A stretch of DNA of 64,000 bases, from contig NZ_CP010407.1 of assembly GCF_000830005.1 (NCBI RefSeq), forward strand, positions 2,151,001 to 2,215,000. Reading direction: 5' to 3'. A program made the translations under genes and the position numbers. This document shows positions 33,025 to 41,744 of the stretch, piece after piece. Numbering within the stretch: the first letter of the stretch is position 1; each line of letters opens with the position of its first letter. This DNA is from Streptomyces vietnamensis (GTDB taxonomy: Bacteria > Actinomycetota > Actinomycetes > Streptomycetales > Streptomycetaceae). Below the pieces are notes generated by a model. That model was given only the letters and a program-made list of their open reading frames with translations, did no database searches and was not told the DNA's origin.

Positions 33025-35307
33025 ATGGTCAGCAAGCCGCCGGCCGGTGACCCGGTCCAGGACGCCCCGCAGGTCACGCCGCCGCAGCACGCCGCAGCCG
33101 GCCTGCCCGCCATCGGGCACACCCTGCGGATCGCGCAGGAGCAGATGGGGCTGCGGCGCACCGCGCGGACCCTGCTCAAGGTCAATCAGAAGGACGGCTT
33201 CGACTGTCCCGGCTGCGCCTGGCCGGAGGGTGACAAGCGGCATGTGGCGGAGTTCTGCGAGAACGGCGCGAAGGCGGTCGCCGAGGAGGCGACGCTGCGC
33301 CGGGTGACCCCGGAGTTCTTCGCCGCGCATCCGGTGGCGGACCTGGCGACCCGCAGCGGGTACTGGCTGGGCCAGCAGGGCCGGATCACGCAGCCGATGC
33401 TGCTCCCCGAGGGCGGCGAGCGGTACGAGCCGGTGAGCTGGGAGCGGGCGTTCGCGATCATCGCGGAGGAGCTGCGGGCCCTGGCATCGCCCGACGAGGC
33501 GCTCTTCTACACCTCGGGGCGGACGAGCAACGAGGCGGCGTTCCTGCTGCAGCTCTTCGCCCGCGAGTTCGGCACGAACAACCTGCCGGACTGCTCCAAC
33601 ATGTGCCACGAGTCCTCGGGCTCGGCGCTGACGGAGACGATCGGCATCGGCAAGGGCAGCGTCTCCCTCGAGGACCTGCACCGGGCGGACCTGATCATCG
33701 TGGCCGGGCAGAACCCGGGGACGAACCATCCCCGCATGCTCTCGGCCCTGGAGCAGGCGAAGGCCTCGGGCGCGAAGATCATCTCGGTGAACCCGCTGCC
33801 GGAGGCGGGCCTGGAGCGCTTCAAGAACCCGCAGACCCCGCAGGGCATGCTCAAGGGCGCGGCGCTCACCGATCTCTTCCTGCAGATCCGGATCGGCGGC
33901 GACCAGGCCCTCTTCCGGCTGCTCAACAAGCTGGTCCTGGAGACGGCCGGGGCGGTCGACGAGGAGTTCGTACGGGAACACACCCACGGGTACGAGGAGT
34001 TCGCGGCGGCGGCGAAGGCGGCCGACTGGGACGAGACGCTCGCCGCGACCGGTCTGAGCCGCTCGGAGATCGAGCGGGCCCTGGAGATGGTGCTCGCCTC
34101 GGAGCGGACGATCGTCTGCTGGGCGATGGGCCTCACCCAGCACAAGCACTCCGTGCCGACGATCCGCGAGGTCGTCAACTTCCTGCTCCTTCGCGGGAAC
34201 ATCGGCCGGCCGGGTGCCGGGGTGTGCCCGGTGCGCGGCCATTCGAACGTGCAGGGCGACCGCACGATGGGCATCTTCGAGCGCCCCGCGCCCGCCTTCC
34301 TCGACGCCCTGGACAAGGAGTTCGGGATCGTCTCGCCGCGCCACCACGGCTTCGACGTGGTGCGCTCGATCCAGGCGCTGCGCGACGGCGAGGCGAAGGT
34401 CTTCTTCGCGATGGGCGGCAACTTCGTGGGGGCGACGCCCGACACGGAGGTGACGGAGGCGGCCATGCGGAACGCGCGCCTGACCGTGCACGTCTCGACG
34501 AAGCTGAACCGCTCGCACGCGGTCACGGGCACGCGCGCGCTGATCCTGCCGACGCTCGGCCGCACCGACAAGGACGTGCAGAGGAGCGGCAAGCAGTTCG
34601 TGACGGTCGAGGACTCGATGAGCCTGGTGCACGCCTCCCGGGGCAACCTGCCGCCGGCGAGCCCGCACCTGCTGTCCGAGCCGGCGATCGTGGCGCGGAT
34701 GGCCCGTGCCGTCCTCGGCGAGGGATCGGCCACGCCCTGGGAGGAGTTCGAGGCGGACTACGCCCGGATCCGGGACCGCATCGCGCGCGTGGTGCCCGGT
34801 TTCCAGGACTTCAACGCCCGTCTCGCGGCGAACCCGGGCGGCTTCGCGCTGCCGCACGGCCCGCGCGACGAGCGCCGCTTCCCCACGAAGACCGGCAAGG
34901 CCAACTTCACGGCCGCGCCCGTCGAGTACCCGAGGGTGCCCGAGGGCCGGCTGCTGCTGCAGACGCTGCGCTCGCACGACCAGTACAACACCACGATCTA
35001 CGGTCTCGACGACCGCTACCGGGGGATCAAGGGCGGCCGCCGGGTGGTGCTCGTGCACCCCGAGGACGCGGCGGCGTTCGGCCTCGCGGACGGGGCGTAC
35101 GCGGACCTGGTGAGCGAGTGGACGGACGGCACCGAGCGGCGGGCGCCCGGCTTCCGGGTCGTGCACTACCCGACGTCCCGGGGGTGCGCGGCGGCCTACT
35201 ACCCGGAGACGAACGTCCTGGTGCCGCTGGAGTCGACGGCGGACGTCAGCAACACCCCCGCCAGCAAGTCCGTGATCGTGCGTCTGGAACAATCGCAGTC
35301 CGCCTAA
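33025..35307 (+). CDS. FdhF/YdeP-family molybdopterin oxidoreductase
   Basis: 760 residues. It belongs to the formate-dehydrogenase-alpha-like YdeP clade. The N-terminal FDCPGCAWPEGD replaces the four-cysteine cluster of true formate dehydrogenases, so a [4Fe-4S] centre is unlikely to be complete. The molybdopterin domain includes YEPVSWERAFAIIAEELRA, FYTSGRTSNEAAFLLQLFAREFGTNNLPDCSNMCHESSG (the Cys at the position of the FdhH selenocysteine), IVAGQNPGTNHPRML, GNIGRPGAGVCPVRGHSNVQGDRTMG and a C-terminal dinucleotide-binding part. The substrate is unknown; no electron-transfer subunit or fdhD is nearby. ATG at 33025 with GGGAGA in front. Confidence 0.9.
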   Translation: MVSKPPAGDPVQDAPQVTPPQHAAAGLPAIGHTLRIAQEQMGLRRTARTLLKVNQKDGFDCPGCAWPEGDKRHVAEFCENGAKAVAEEATLRRVTPEFFAAHPVADLATRSGYWLGQQGRITQPMLLPEGGERYEPVSWERAFAIIAEELRALASPDEALFYTSGRTSNEAAFLLQLFAREFGTNNLPDCSNMCHESSGSALTETIGIGKGSVSLEDLHRADLIIVAGQNPGTNHPRMLSALEQAKASGAKIISVNPLPEAGLERFKNPQTPQGMLKGAALTDLFLQIRIGGDQALFRLLNKLVLETAGAVDEEFVREHTHGYEEFAAAAKAADWDETLAATGLSRSEIERALEMVLASERTIVCWAMGLTQHKHSVPTIREVVNFLLLRGNIGRPGAGVCPVRGHSNVQGDRTMGIFERPAPAFLDALDKEFGIVSPRHHGFDVVRSIQALRDGEAKVFFAMGGNFVGATPDTEVTEAAMRNARLTVHVSTKLNRSHAVTGTRALILPTLGRTDKDVQRSGKQFVTVEDSMSLVHASRGNLPPASPHLLSEPAIVARMARAVLGEGSATPWEEFEADYARIRDRIARVVPGFQDFNARLAANPGGFALPHGPRDERRFPTKTGKANFTAAPVEYPRVPEGRLLLQTLRSHDQYNTTIYGLDDRYRGIKGGRRVVLVHPEDAAAFGLADGAYADLVSEWTDGTERRAPGFRVVHYPTSRGCAAAYYPETNVLVPLESTADVSNTPASKSVIVRLEQSQSA

Positions 35308-35369
35308 GCGTTTGCTCAGGCGACCACGATGCGACAAGCAGCCGTACGAAGACGAACGGAGCCGGGCCC

Positions 35370-35870
35370 ATGGGTGAGCAGCAGCACGTGAAGTTCCCGC
35401 AGGAGGTCATCGACGAGTACGCGGCGCTCGGCGTCGACCTCCCGGCGCTCTTCTCGGCCGGACACCTCGGGAACCGGATGGGTGTGCAGATCCTGGAGGC
35501 CTCGGCCGAGAAGGTCGTCGGCACCATGCCGGTGGAGGGCAACACCCAGCCGTACGGGCTGCTGCACGGCGGCGCGTCGGCGGTGCTCGCCGAGACGCTG
35601 GGCTCCGTCGGCTCGATGCTGCACGGCGGGGTCTCGAAGATCGCCGTCGGCGTCGACCTGAACTGCACCCACCACCGCGGGGTGCGCAGCGGTCTGGTGA
35701 CCGGCGTGGCGACCCCGGTCCACCGCGGGCGGACCACCGCCACGTACGAGATCGTGATCAGCGACGAGCAGGGCAAGCGGGTGTGCTCGGCCCGGCTGAC
35801 CTGCCTGCTGCGCGAGGTCGCCCCGAAGGACGCGGGCGACCTGCCGACGGCGGGCCGCACGGAGGCCTGA
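35370..35870 (+). CDS. PaaI-type hotdog thioesterase
   Basis: 166 residues. A hotdog fold thioesterase: HLGNRMGVQILEASAEKVVGTMPVEGNTQP, then YGLLHGGASAVLAETLGSVGS (helix with catalytic-region HGG and an acidic residue), AVGVDLNCTHHRGVRSGLVTGVATPVHRGRTTATYEIVISDEQGKRVCSARLTCLL. These enzymes hydrolyse acyl-CoA thioesters (phenylacetyl-CoA or DHNA-CoA types). In actinobacteria a hotdog thioesterase beside polA is common. ATG 35370 with ACGGAG eight bases upstream. It may be read with the preceding oxidoreductase gene (62-base gap). Confidence 0.9.
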   Translation: MGEQQHVKFPQEVIDEYAALGVDLPALFSAGHLGNRMGVQILEASAEKVVGTMPVEGNTQPYGLLHGGASAVLAETLGSVGSMLHGGVSKIAVGVDLNCTHHRGVRSGLVTGVATPVHRGRTTATYEIVISDEQGKRVCSARLTCLLREVAPKDAGDLPTAGRTEA

Positions 35871-35872
35871 CC

Positions 35873-35896
35873 GGCCCGCACCCCGCGGTGCGGGCC
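35873..35896 (+). terminator. terminator after the thioesterase gene
   Basis: GGCCCGCACC (35873-35882) and GGTGCGGGCC (35887-35896), 10-bp perfect stem, CCGC loop, two bases after the stop codon. Confidence 0.75.
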
Positions 35897-35980
35897 GCGC
35901 GGGGAGGCCGCGCGGGGAGGCCCCACGGAGCCGGCCGCGCCGGATCCGTGCGGGCCACACTCGCCCGCACGGCCGGCGCC

Positions 35981-36121
35981 CGAGCCGAGCCGAACGACCC
36001 GGACCGACATCGCCGGCGCCCGAGCCGAGTGACCCGGACCGACACCACCGGTACCCGAGCCGAGTGACCCGGACCGACACCACCGGTACCCGAGCCGAGT
36101 GACCCGAGTCGGCACCAGCGG
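35981..36121. repeat. 35-bp tandem repeat (about four copies)
   Basis: Two copies are identical (36021-36055 and 36056-36090; unit begins CGAGCCGAGTGACCCGGACC). A preceding copy (35981-36020) has a 5-base insertion and substitutions, and a fourth (36091-36121) diverges after 16 bases. Each intact unit contains ACCGGT. There are no spacers, so this is a minisatellite. Confidence 0.9.
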
Positions 36122-36277
36122 CGCGGCGCAGGACGGATCATCGTCCTGCGCCGCGCCGTTCGTGTGTCAACTCCCTTGTCTCCGGACCCTCTTGCCCCGT
36201 GCGCCCGCAGACGCTTCACTGGCGAACCTCCCCCCGCAGGAGAACACCCGTTCCACTCACACACCGAGGGGTTCTTC

Positions 36278-37162
36278 GTGACCGCCAGTCGCACCACCTA
36301 CGCGCTGACCACCGTCACCGCCGCCGCCTGTGCCGCCGTCCTCGCCACCGCGATCCCGGCCACGGCGATCAACTCGTACAACGCGACCCCGGCCCCCGAG
36401 CGCACCGAGGTCGGTGCGCTCGTCGCGACCTGGGACAACGACGACGATCCGGCGACGCCCGACCGCGTCGACTGGGTCTGCTCCGGCACCATGATCGACG
36501 CGAACACCTTCCTGACGGCCGCGCACTGCACCACCGACTGGCCGGCGAACGTCCGCTTCTACGTCTCGCTCGACCAGGACGTCCAGGCCGGCCTGGACCG
36601 GGCGGCGGCCGCCCACCCGGGCGACCCGGCCGCCCAGGCCCGCAGCGTGGCCGTCGAGGGCACGGCCCACACCCACCCCGCGTACCCCGGCCCGGCCTCC
36701 GACACCCATGACATCTCGGTGATCGAGCTGCCCGCCTCCGCCGTGAAGGCCCGCTGGTCCTTCACCCCCGCCGCCCTCCCCCAGGCCGGCGCCCTCGACG
36801 CGCTCGGTCCGCAGGGGCTGAACGACACGTCCTTCGTGGTCGCCGGTTACGGAACCGAGGAGGCGGAGCGCGGTCCGGGCGGACAGACGCACCCCGGCGG
36901 CGGCGTCCGCATGAAGGCGCCGGTCACCTTCAACGCGCTCAACAGCGCCTGGATCCGGCTCGGCATGACCGCGCCCCAGGGGAACGGCGGGGCCTGCTAC
37001 GGCGACTCGGGCGGCCCCAACTTCGCGACGCTGAAGGGCAGGTCGACCCTGGTGGCCACCACGATCACCGGCGATACGCCGTGCTACGCGACCAATGTGG
37101 TCTATCGGCTGGACACTCCCGGTGCGCGTGACTTCCTGAAGCCGTACGTGCAGCTTCCCTGA
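36278..37162 (+). CDS. secreted trypsin-like serine protease (S1 family)
   Basis: 294 residues. The signal peptide spans about 1-30 (hydrophobic, ending IPATA). The catalytic triad is visible: LTAAHC (His83), SDTHDISVIEL (Asp145) and CYGDSGGP (Ser244). The residues before Ser (NGGACYGDSGG) do not show the Asp that gives trypsin its Arg/Lys preference, so specificity is likely different. The N-terminus after cleavage (INSYNATPAPERTEVGALV) differs from the IVGG of classical trypsins. GTG start at 36278 with GAGGGG seven bases upstream. Confidence 0.88.
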   Translation: MTASRTTYALTTVTAAACAAVLATAIPATAINSYNATPAPERTEVGALVATWDNDDDPATPDRVDWVCSGTMIDANTFLTAAHCTTDWPANVRFYVSLDQDVQAGLDRAAAAHPGDPAAQARSVAVEGTAHTHPAYPGPASDTHDISVIELPASAVKARWSFTPAALPQAGALDALGPQGLNDTSFVVAGYGTEEAERGPGGQTHPGGGVRMKAPVTFNALNSAWIRLGMTAPQGNGGACYGDSGGPNFATLKGRSTLVATTITGDTPCYATNVVYRLDTPGARDFLKPYVQLP

Positions 37163-37629
37163 CGCCCCGACCCCAGGCCGCGTCACTCTCCGTGATCTTC
37201 GCACGATGTGGAATCGAGCCGAGCGGGCGAACGGTTTCGTCCGCTCAGCTTTCTGCCACTGTCCGATATCCGGAGAGTCGAACGGAGGGTGCGACAGGAG
37301 CAAGATTCACTCAAGCCCCTTAGCGGAACTGCGCGTTCTCAGTATGTGAACACTGCATTACAGACCCTAATGCCCCGGTTTTCCCACTCGGTGCGCACAC
37401 TCTTTCCCCGTCGGCATAACAAGACAGTCACATCCTGACCTCGCCGCTCCCCGACCCTCCCCACCTGCGCTTAGAGTCACCGCCAGTCACCGCGCCGCCG
37501 GGCGCGTCCTAGTGCACGGCCCTGTACCAACCCCCAGTACGGCCCGGCGTTCCAAAACGGCACCCCTCGCTTTGCAGCTTCACGGCACCGCCTCATTCCG
37601 AGGGGGCCGCGCCAGGGAAAGGACCCTTC
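37163..37629. other. 467-base region upstream of the liv operon, relatively AT-rich
   Basis: No supportable gene. A terminator for the protease lies at 37221-37246. From about 37290 to 37440 base composition drops well below the genome average (many ATG/TTA/AAT trimers), typical of a promoter-rich or regulator-binding region. A possible -10 is TTAGAGT near 37471-37477, but no matching -35 was found. livK follows at 37630. Confidence 0.55.
37221..37246 (+). terminator. terminator after the serine protease gene
   Basis: GAGCGGGCGAA (37221-37231) pairs with TTCGTCCGCTC (37236-37246), one G-U pair, loop CGGT, followed by AGCTTTCT. Confidence 0.7.
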
Positions 37630-38862
37630 GTGCGAAACCGTTCGTTGCTCATACTCACCACCGCGGTCACCGCGGGAGCGCTGACGCTCACTGCCTGTGG
37701 TTCCCGTGACGACAAGGGCGGCGCCGAGAACGGCGACAACGGCAACGTCACCGTGACCATCGGTCTCGACGCTCCGCTCACGGGTGAGCTGTCCGCCCTC
37801 GGCCTCGGCATCAAGAACTCCGCCGACCTCGCGGTCAAGACGGCCAACAAGAAGGCCTACGTCAAGGGCGTGACCTTCAAGCTGGAGTCCCTGGACGACC
37901 AGGCGCAGCCCTCCTCCGGCCAGCAGAACGCCACCAAGTTCGTCGCCGACAAGTCGGTCCTCGGCGTCGTCGGCCCGCTGAACTCCGGCGTCGCCGAGTC
38001 CATGCAGAAGGTCTTCGACGACGCGAAGCTGGTGCAGGTCTCCCCGGCCAACACCAACCCGGCGCTGTCCCAGGGCCCGAACTGGGCCTCCGGCGACAAG
38101 AAGCGCGGCTACAAGTCGTACTTCCGCACCGCCACCACCGACGCCATCCAGGGCCCGTTCGCGGCCCAGTACGTCTTCAAGGACGCCAAGAAGACCAAGG
38201 CGTTCATCATCGACGACAAGAAGACCTACGGCGCCGGTCTCGCGGGCACCTTCAAGGGCGAGTTCGAGAAGCTCGGCGGCAAGGTCGTCGGCACCCAGCA
38301 CATCAACCCGGACACCAAGGACTTCTCCGCGGTCGCCACCCAGGTCAAGAGCTCCGGCGCCGACGTCGTCTACTACGGTGGCGAGTACCCGGCCGGCGGC
38401 CCGCTGGCCAAGCAGATCAAGGCGGCCGGTGCGAAGGTCACCGTCGTCGGCGGCGACGCGATCTTCAGCCCCGAGTACGTGAAGCTCGCCAGCCCGGCCT
38501 CGGCCGAGGGCGACTTCGCCACCTCGGTCGGCGCGCCGATCGAGTCCCTCGCCTCCGCCAAGGAGTTCCTGGCCAACTACAAGGCCGAGAACTACAAGGA
38601 GGCCTACGAGGCCTACGGCGGCTACGCCTACGACTCGACCTGGGCGATCATCGAGGCCGTCAAGAAGGCCGTCGAGGGCAACGGTGGCAAGCTCCCCGAG
38701 CGCGCCAAGGTCGTCGAGGCCATGCAGGGCGTCTCCTTCGAGGGCGTGACCGGCTCGGTCGCCTTCGACGAGTTCGGTGACACCACCAACAAGCAGCTGA
38801 CCGTCTACAAGGTCACGGGCGGCGCCTTCAAGCCCGTCAAGTCCGGCACCTTCGGCGGCTGA
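37630..38862 (+). CDS. livK: branched-chain amino acid ABC transporter, substrate-binding lipoprotein
   Basis: 410 residues. The lipobox LTAC (Cys about 23) anchors it outside the membrane. The mature protein is a type I periplasmic-binding fold typical of LivK: VTIGLDAPLTGELSALGLGIKNSADLAV, VVGPLNSGVAESMQKVFDDAKLVQVSPANTNP, AFIIDDKKTYGAGLAGTFKGEFEKLGG, VYYGGEYPAGGPLAKQIKAAG. It delivers leucine/isoleucine/valine or related amino acids to LivHM. GTG 37630 has AAAGGA seven bases upstream. Codon bias (almost all C-ending, AAG for Lys) suggests high expression. First gene of livKHMGF; a hairpin separates it from livH. Confidence 0.93.
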   Translation: MRNRSLLILTTAVTAGALTLTACGSRDDKGGAENGDNGNVTVTIGLDAPLTGELSALGLGIKNSADLAVKTANKKAYVKGVTFKLESLDDQAQPSSGQQNATKFVADKSVLGVVGPLNSGVAESMQKVFDDAKLVQVSPANTNPALSQGPNWASGDKKRGYKSYFRTATTDAIQGPFAAQYVFKDAKKTKAFIIDDKKTYGAGLAGTFKGEFEKLGGKVVGTQHINPDTKDFSAVATQVKSSGADVVYYGGEYPAGGPLAKQIKAAGAKVTVVGGDAIFSPEYVKLASPASAEGDFATSVGAPIESLASAKEFLANYKAENYKEAYEAYGGYAYDSTWAIIEAVKKAVEGNGGKLPERAKVVEAMQGVSFEGVTGSVAFDEFGDTTNKQLTVYKVTGGAFKPVKSGTFGG

Positions 38863-38894
38863 TCCTCAGCAGTCCCATCTCTCAGCACCACCTT

Positions 38895-38937
38895 CACCGC
38901 GCGGGGGCGCCGGCCACACCAGGCTCCCCGCGCGGTG
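38895..38937 (+). terminator. hairpin between livK and livH (attenuator-like)
   Basis: CACCGCGCGGGG (38895-38906) and its exact complement (38926-38937) form a 12-bp stem with a 19-base loop, inside the 108-base livK-livH gap. It has no U-run. Such a structure would let most transcripts end after livK or protect the livK mRNA 3' end, making more binding protein than permease. Confidence 0.65.
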
Positions 38938-38970
38938 TCACATCCGTCGAAAGTCTCGGAGGACAATGCG

Positions 38971-39900
38971 GTGAACGAACTGCCGCAGCAGCTGGTCAAC
39001 GGCCTGCTACTGGGATCCATGTACGGGCTCGTCGCCGTCGGCTACACGATGGTCTACGGCATCGTCCAGCTCATCAACTTCGCCCATGGCGAGATCTTCA
39101 TGACCGGCGGCTTCGGGGCGCTCACGGTCTGGCTCATCCTGCCCGGCGGCACGAGCCTGTGGGTCGCCCTGCCCCTCATGATCATCGGTGCCGTGCTGGT
39201 CGCGACCACCATAGCCGTGGGGGCGGAACGGTTCGCCTACCGTCCGCTCCGTGGCGGCCCCCGTCTCGCCCCCCTCATCACGGCCATCGGTCTCTCCCTC
39301 GCCCTGCAGCAGGCCGTCTGGGCCTGGTACCCCGAGGCGAAGTCCGCCCGGACCTTCCCGCAGATCCCCGGCGGCCCGATCGAGCTCGGCCCGGTCACCA
39401 TCCAGACCGGTGACGTCTTCCTCCTGATCGCCGCCCCCATCTGCATGGGCTTCCTCGCCTTCTTCGTCATGCGCACCCGCACCGGTCGCGGCATGCAGGC
39501 CACGGCGCAGGACCCGGACACCGCGAAGCTCATGGGCGTCAACACCGACCGGATCATCACGATCGCGTTCGCGCTCGGCGCCGCGTTCGCCGCGGTCGGC
39601 GCCGTCGCCTACGGCCTCAAGTACGGCGTCGTCGACTACAAGATGGGCTTCCTCCTCGGTCTCAAGGCCTTCACCGCCGCGGTCCTCGGCGGCATCGGCA
39701 ACATCTACGGAGCCATGATCGGCGGTGTCGTCCTCGGCATCGCGGAGACCTTGGCGACGGCCTACATCGCCCACATCCCCGGCATGCAGCAGCTCGGCGG
39801 CCAGTCCTGGGCCGATGTCTGGGCCTTCGTACTCCTCATCGTCGTACTCCTCGCCCGGCCACAAGGCCTGCTCGGCGAGCGCGTCGCGGACAGGGCGTGA
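38971..39900 (+). CDS. livH: branched-chain amino acid ABC transporter permease
   Basis: 309 residues, eight or so membrane helices. LivH signature LVNGLLLGSMYGLVAVGYTMVYGIVQLINFAHGEIFMTGGF at the N-terminus, the coupling-helix region MQATAQDPDTAKLMGVNTDRIITIAFALGAAFA, and KAFTAAVLGGIGNIYGAMIGGVVLGIAETL. It forms the transmembrane channel together with LivM. GTG 38971 has GGAGGA upstream; the stop overlaps livM by four bases (GTGA). Confidence 0.95.
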   Translation: MNELPQQLVNGLLLGSMYGLVAVGYTMVYGIVQLINFAHGEIFMTGGFGALTVWLILPGGTSLWVALPLMIIGAVLVATTIAVGAERFAYRPLRGGPRLAPLITAIGLSLALQQAVWAWYPEAKSARTFPQIPGGPIELGPVTIQTGDVFLLIAAPICMGFLAFFVMRTRTGRGMQATAQDPDTAKLMGVNTDRIITIAFALGAAFAAVGAVAYGLKYGVVDYKMGFLLGLKAFTAAVLGGIGNIYGAMIGGVVLGIAETLATAYIAHIPGMQQLGGQSWADVWAFVLLIVVLLARPQGLLGERVADRA

Positions 39901-41741
39901 GCACCATGACCACCATCTCCGAGAACCCCACGGCACCCGCGGCCGAGCCCGCGCCGGCCGAGGCGACCGGTCTCATCGGCTTCGTCCCGGTCCGGGTCGC
40001 CCGCGCCCTCACCCTGGGCGGCGGCGTCCTCACCGTCGCCAGCTGCTTCCTCGCCTGGACCTGGACCCGCACCTTCCCCGGCGACCTCACGGTCTACGGC
40101 TACCCGGGCGGCCTCCAGCTCCAGGTCCTGGTCACGGGCCTGCTCACCACCCTCTTCGCCCTCTCCTCGTACGGCGTCAAGGGCACCCGCTGGCTGACCC
40201 CGGCCGGCGCCGACGCTGCCGTCAAGCTCGCGGCGCTCGCCGCCTTCGCCACGGCCTGGTACACGGTCGCCGCCATCAGCATCACGCTCGGTGGTCCGAT
40301 CAACCTCGAGCCGGGCGGCGCGGTCGTCGCGCTCGCCACCCTGCTCGCCCTGCTCGGCGCCCTCTCCCTCCCCTACGAGCGGCCGAAGACGCTGCCCGTG
40401 GACCCCGAGGACACCGGCTGGGACCAGTTCAAGCACCGTGCCGGCAACGGCTGGACCAACTTCAAGGGCGCCTTCGCCACCACCGGTCCCGTCCGCAAGC
40501 TGCCGGCCATGAACTCCGCCGTCGAGATCCTGATCATCGCGGGCGTCCTCGCCGTCGCGCTCGGCGTCTTCACCTACGGCGTCGGCACGGAGTACGACGA
40601 GCTGTTCATCGGCTTCCTGATCACGGCCGGCCTCGGCTTCGCCGCGGTCAACAAGGCGGGCCTCATGGCCCAGGCCACGCAGCTCACCGGAAAGCACCAG
40701 AACCTGTCCATCGCGGGCGCGTTCATCGCCGCGGCGCTCTTCCCCTTCACCCAGACCGACGACCAGTACGCGACGCTCGGCGTCTACATCCTGATCTTCG
40801 CCACGGTCGCCCTGGGCCTGAACATCGTCGTCGGCCTCGCCGGTCTCCTCGACCTGGGTTACGTCGCCTTCCTCGGCGTCGGCGCCTACGCGGCCGCCCT
40901 CGTCTCGGGCGCCCCGACCTCCCCGTTCGGCGTGCACTTCCCCTTCTGGGCCGCCGTCCTGGTCGGCGCGGGAGCCTCCCTGGTCTTCGGTGTCCTCATC
41001 GGCGCCCCGACCCTGCGCCTGCGCGGCGACTACCTCGCCATCGTCACGCTCGGTTTCGGTGAGATCTTCCGCATCACGGTGATGAACACCGACGGCACTT
41101 CCGGCCCCGACATCACCAACGGCTCCAACGGCATCTCGTCCATCCCGAACCTCGACATGCTCGGGTTCGACTTCGGCGCCGAGCACTCGATCGCCGGCTT
41201 CACCATCGGCCGCTTCGCGAACTACTTCTTCCTGATGCTGCTGATCATGGCGGTCGTCGTGCTGGTCTTCCGGCGCAGCGGCGACTCCCGCATCGGCCGC
41301 GCCTGGGTCGCCATCCGCGAGGACGAGACCGCCGCGCTCGCCATGGGCATCAACGGCTTCCGGGTCAAGCTCATCGCCTTCGCGCTCGGCGCCTCGCTCG
41401 CCGGCCTCGCCGGCACCGTGCAGGCCCACGTCACCTACACGGTGACCCCGGAGCAGTACCTCTTCGCCGGTCCCATCCCGCCCAACTCCGCCTTCCTGCT
41501 CGCGGCCGTCGTCCTCGGCGGCATGGGCACCATGAGCGGTCCCCTGGTCGGCGCGTCCCTGCTCTTCCTCATCCCGAACAAGCTCCAGTTCATGGGCAGC
41601 TACCAGCTCTTCGCCTTCGGCGTCGCGCTGATCCTGCTCATGCGCTTCCGCCCGGAGGGCATGATCGCCAACCGGCGCAACCAGCTGGAGTTCCACGAGA
41701 ACGACGAGACGCCCGCCACGCCCGTCAAGGCAGGTGCCTGA
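39897..41741 (+). CDS. livM: branched-chain amino acid ABC transporter permease
   Basis: 614 residues. The C-terminal ~330 residues are a standard LivM: YILIFATVALGLNIVVGLAGLLDLGYVAFLGVGAYAAALVS, RLRGDYLAIVTLGFGEI, and the coupling region AWVAIREDETAALAMGINGFRVKLIAFALGASLAGLAG. The N-terminal ~270 residues add about six more membrane segments not present in E. coli LivM (425 residues), with a soluble loop RPKTLPVDPEDTGWDQFKHRAGNGW; long LivM forms occur in actinobacteria. GTG 39897 overlaps the livH stop; ATG 39906 is an alternative. Confidence 0.92.
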   Translation: MSTMTTISENPTAPAAEPAPAEATGLIGFVPVRVARALTLGGGVLTVASCFLAWTWTRTFPGDLTVYGYPGGLQLQVLVTGLLTTLFALSSYGVKGTRWLTPAGADAAVKLAALAAFATAWYTVAAISITLGGPINLEPGGAVVALATLLALLGALSLPYERPKTLPVDPEDTGWDQFKHRAGNGWTNFKGAFATTGPVRKLPAMNSAVEILIIAGVLAVALGVFTYGVGTEYDELFIGFLITAGLGFAAVNKAGLMAQATQLTGKHQNLSIAGAFIAAALFPFTQTDDQYATLGVYILIFATVALGLNIVVGLAGLLDLGYVAFLGVGAYAAALVSGAPTSPFGVHFPFWAAVLVGAGASLVFGVLIGAPTLRLRGDYLAIVTLGFGEIFRITVMNTDGTSGPDITNGSNGISSIPNLDMLGFDFGAEHSIAGFTIGRFANYFFLMLLIMAVVVLVFRRSGDSRIGRAWVAIREDETAALAMGINGFRVKLIAFALGASLAGLAGTVQAHVTYTVTPEQYLFAGPIPPNSAFLLAAVVLGGMGTMSGPLVGASLLFLIPNKLQFMGSYQLFAFGVALILLMRFRPEGMIANRRNQLEFHENDETPATPVKAGA

Positions 41742-41744
41742 ACC

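Larger units (their letters stand above)
35871..36277. other. 407-base intergenic region with 35-bp tandem repeats
   Basis: It contains the thioesterase terminator hairpin, then a tandem repeat (35981 to about 36121), then roughly 150 bases expected to carry the promoter of the secreted protease gene. No gene could be supported on either strand; frames remain open only because of the repeat composition. Confidence 0.7.

Noticed and set aside
35981..36121. Possible CRISPR-like array (35-bp repeats)
   Set aside because: The units are directly adjacent without spacers and there are no cas genes; it is a minisatellite.
37208..37438. Open reading frame of 76 codons in the liv upstream region
   Set aside because: No ribosome site, codon use unlike the genome (AT-rich, no third-position GC bias) and no recognisable motif.
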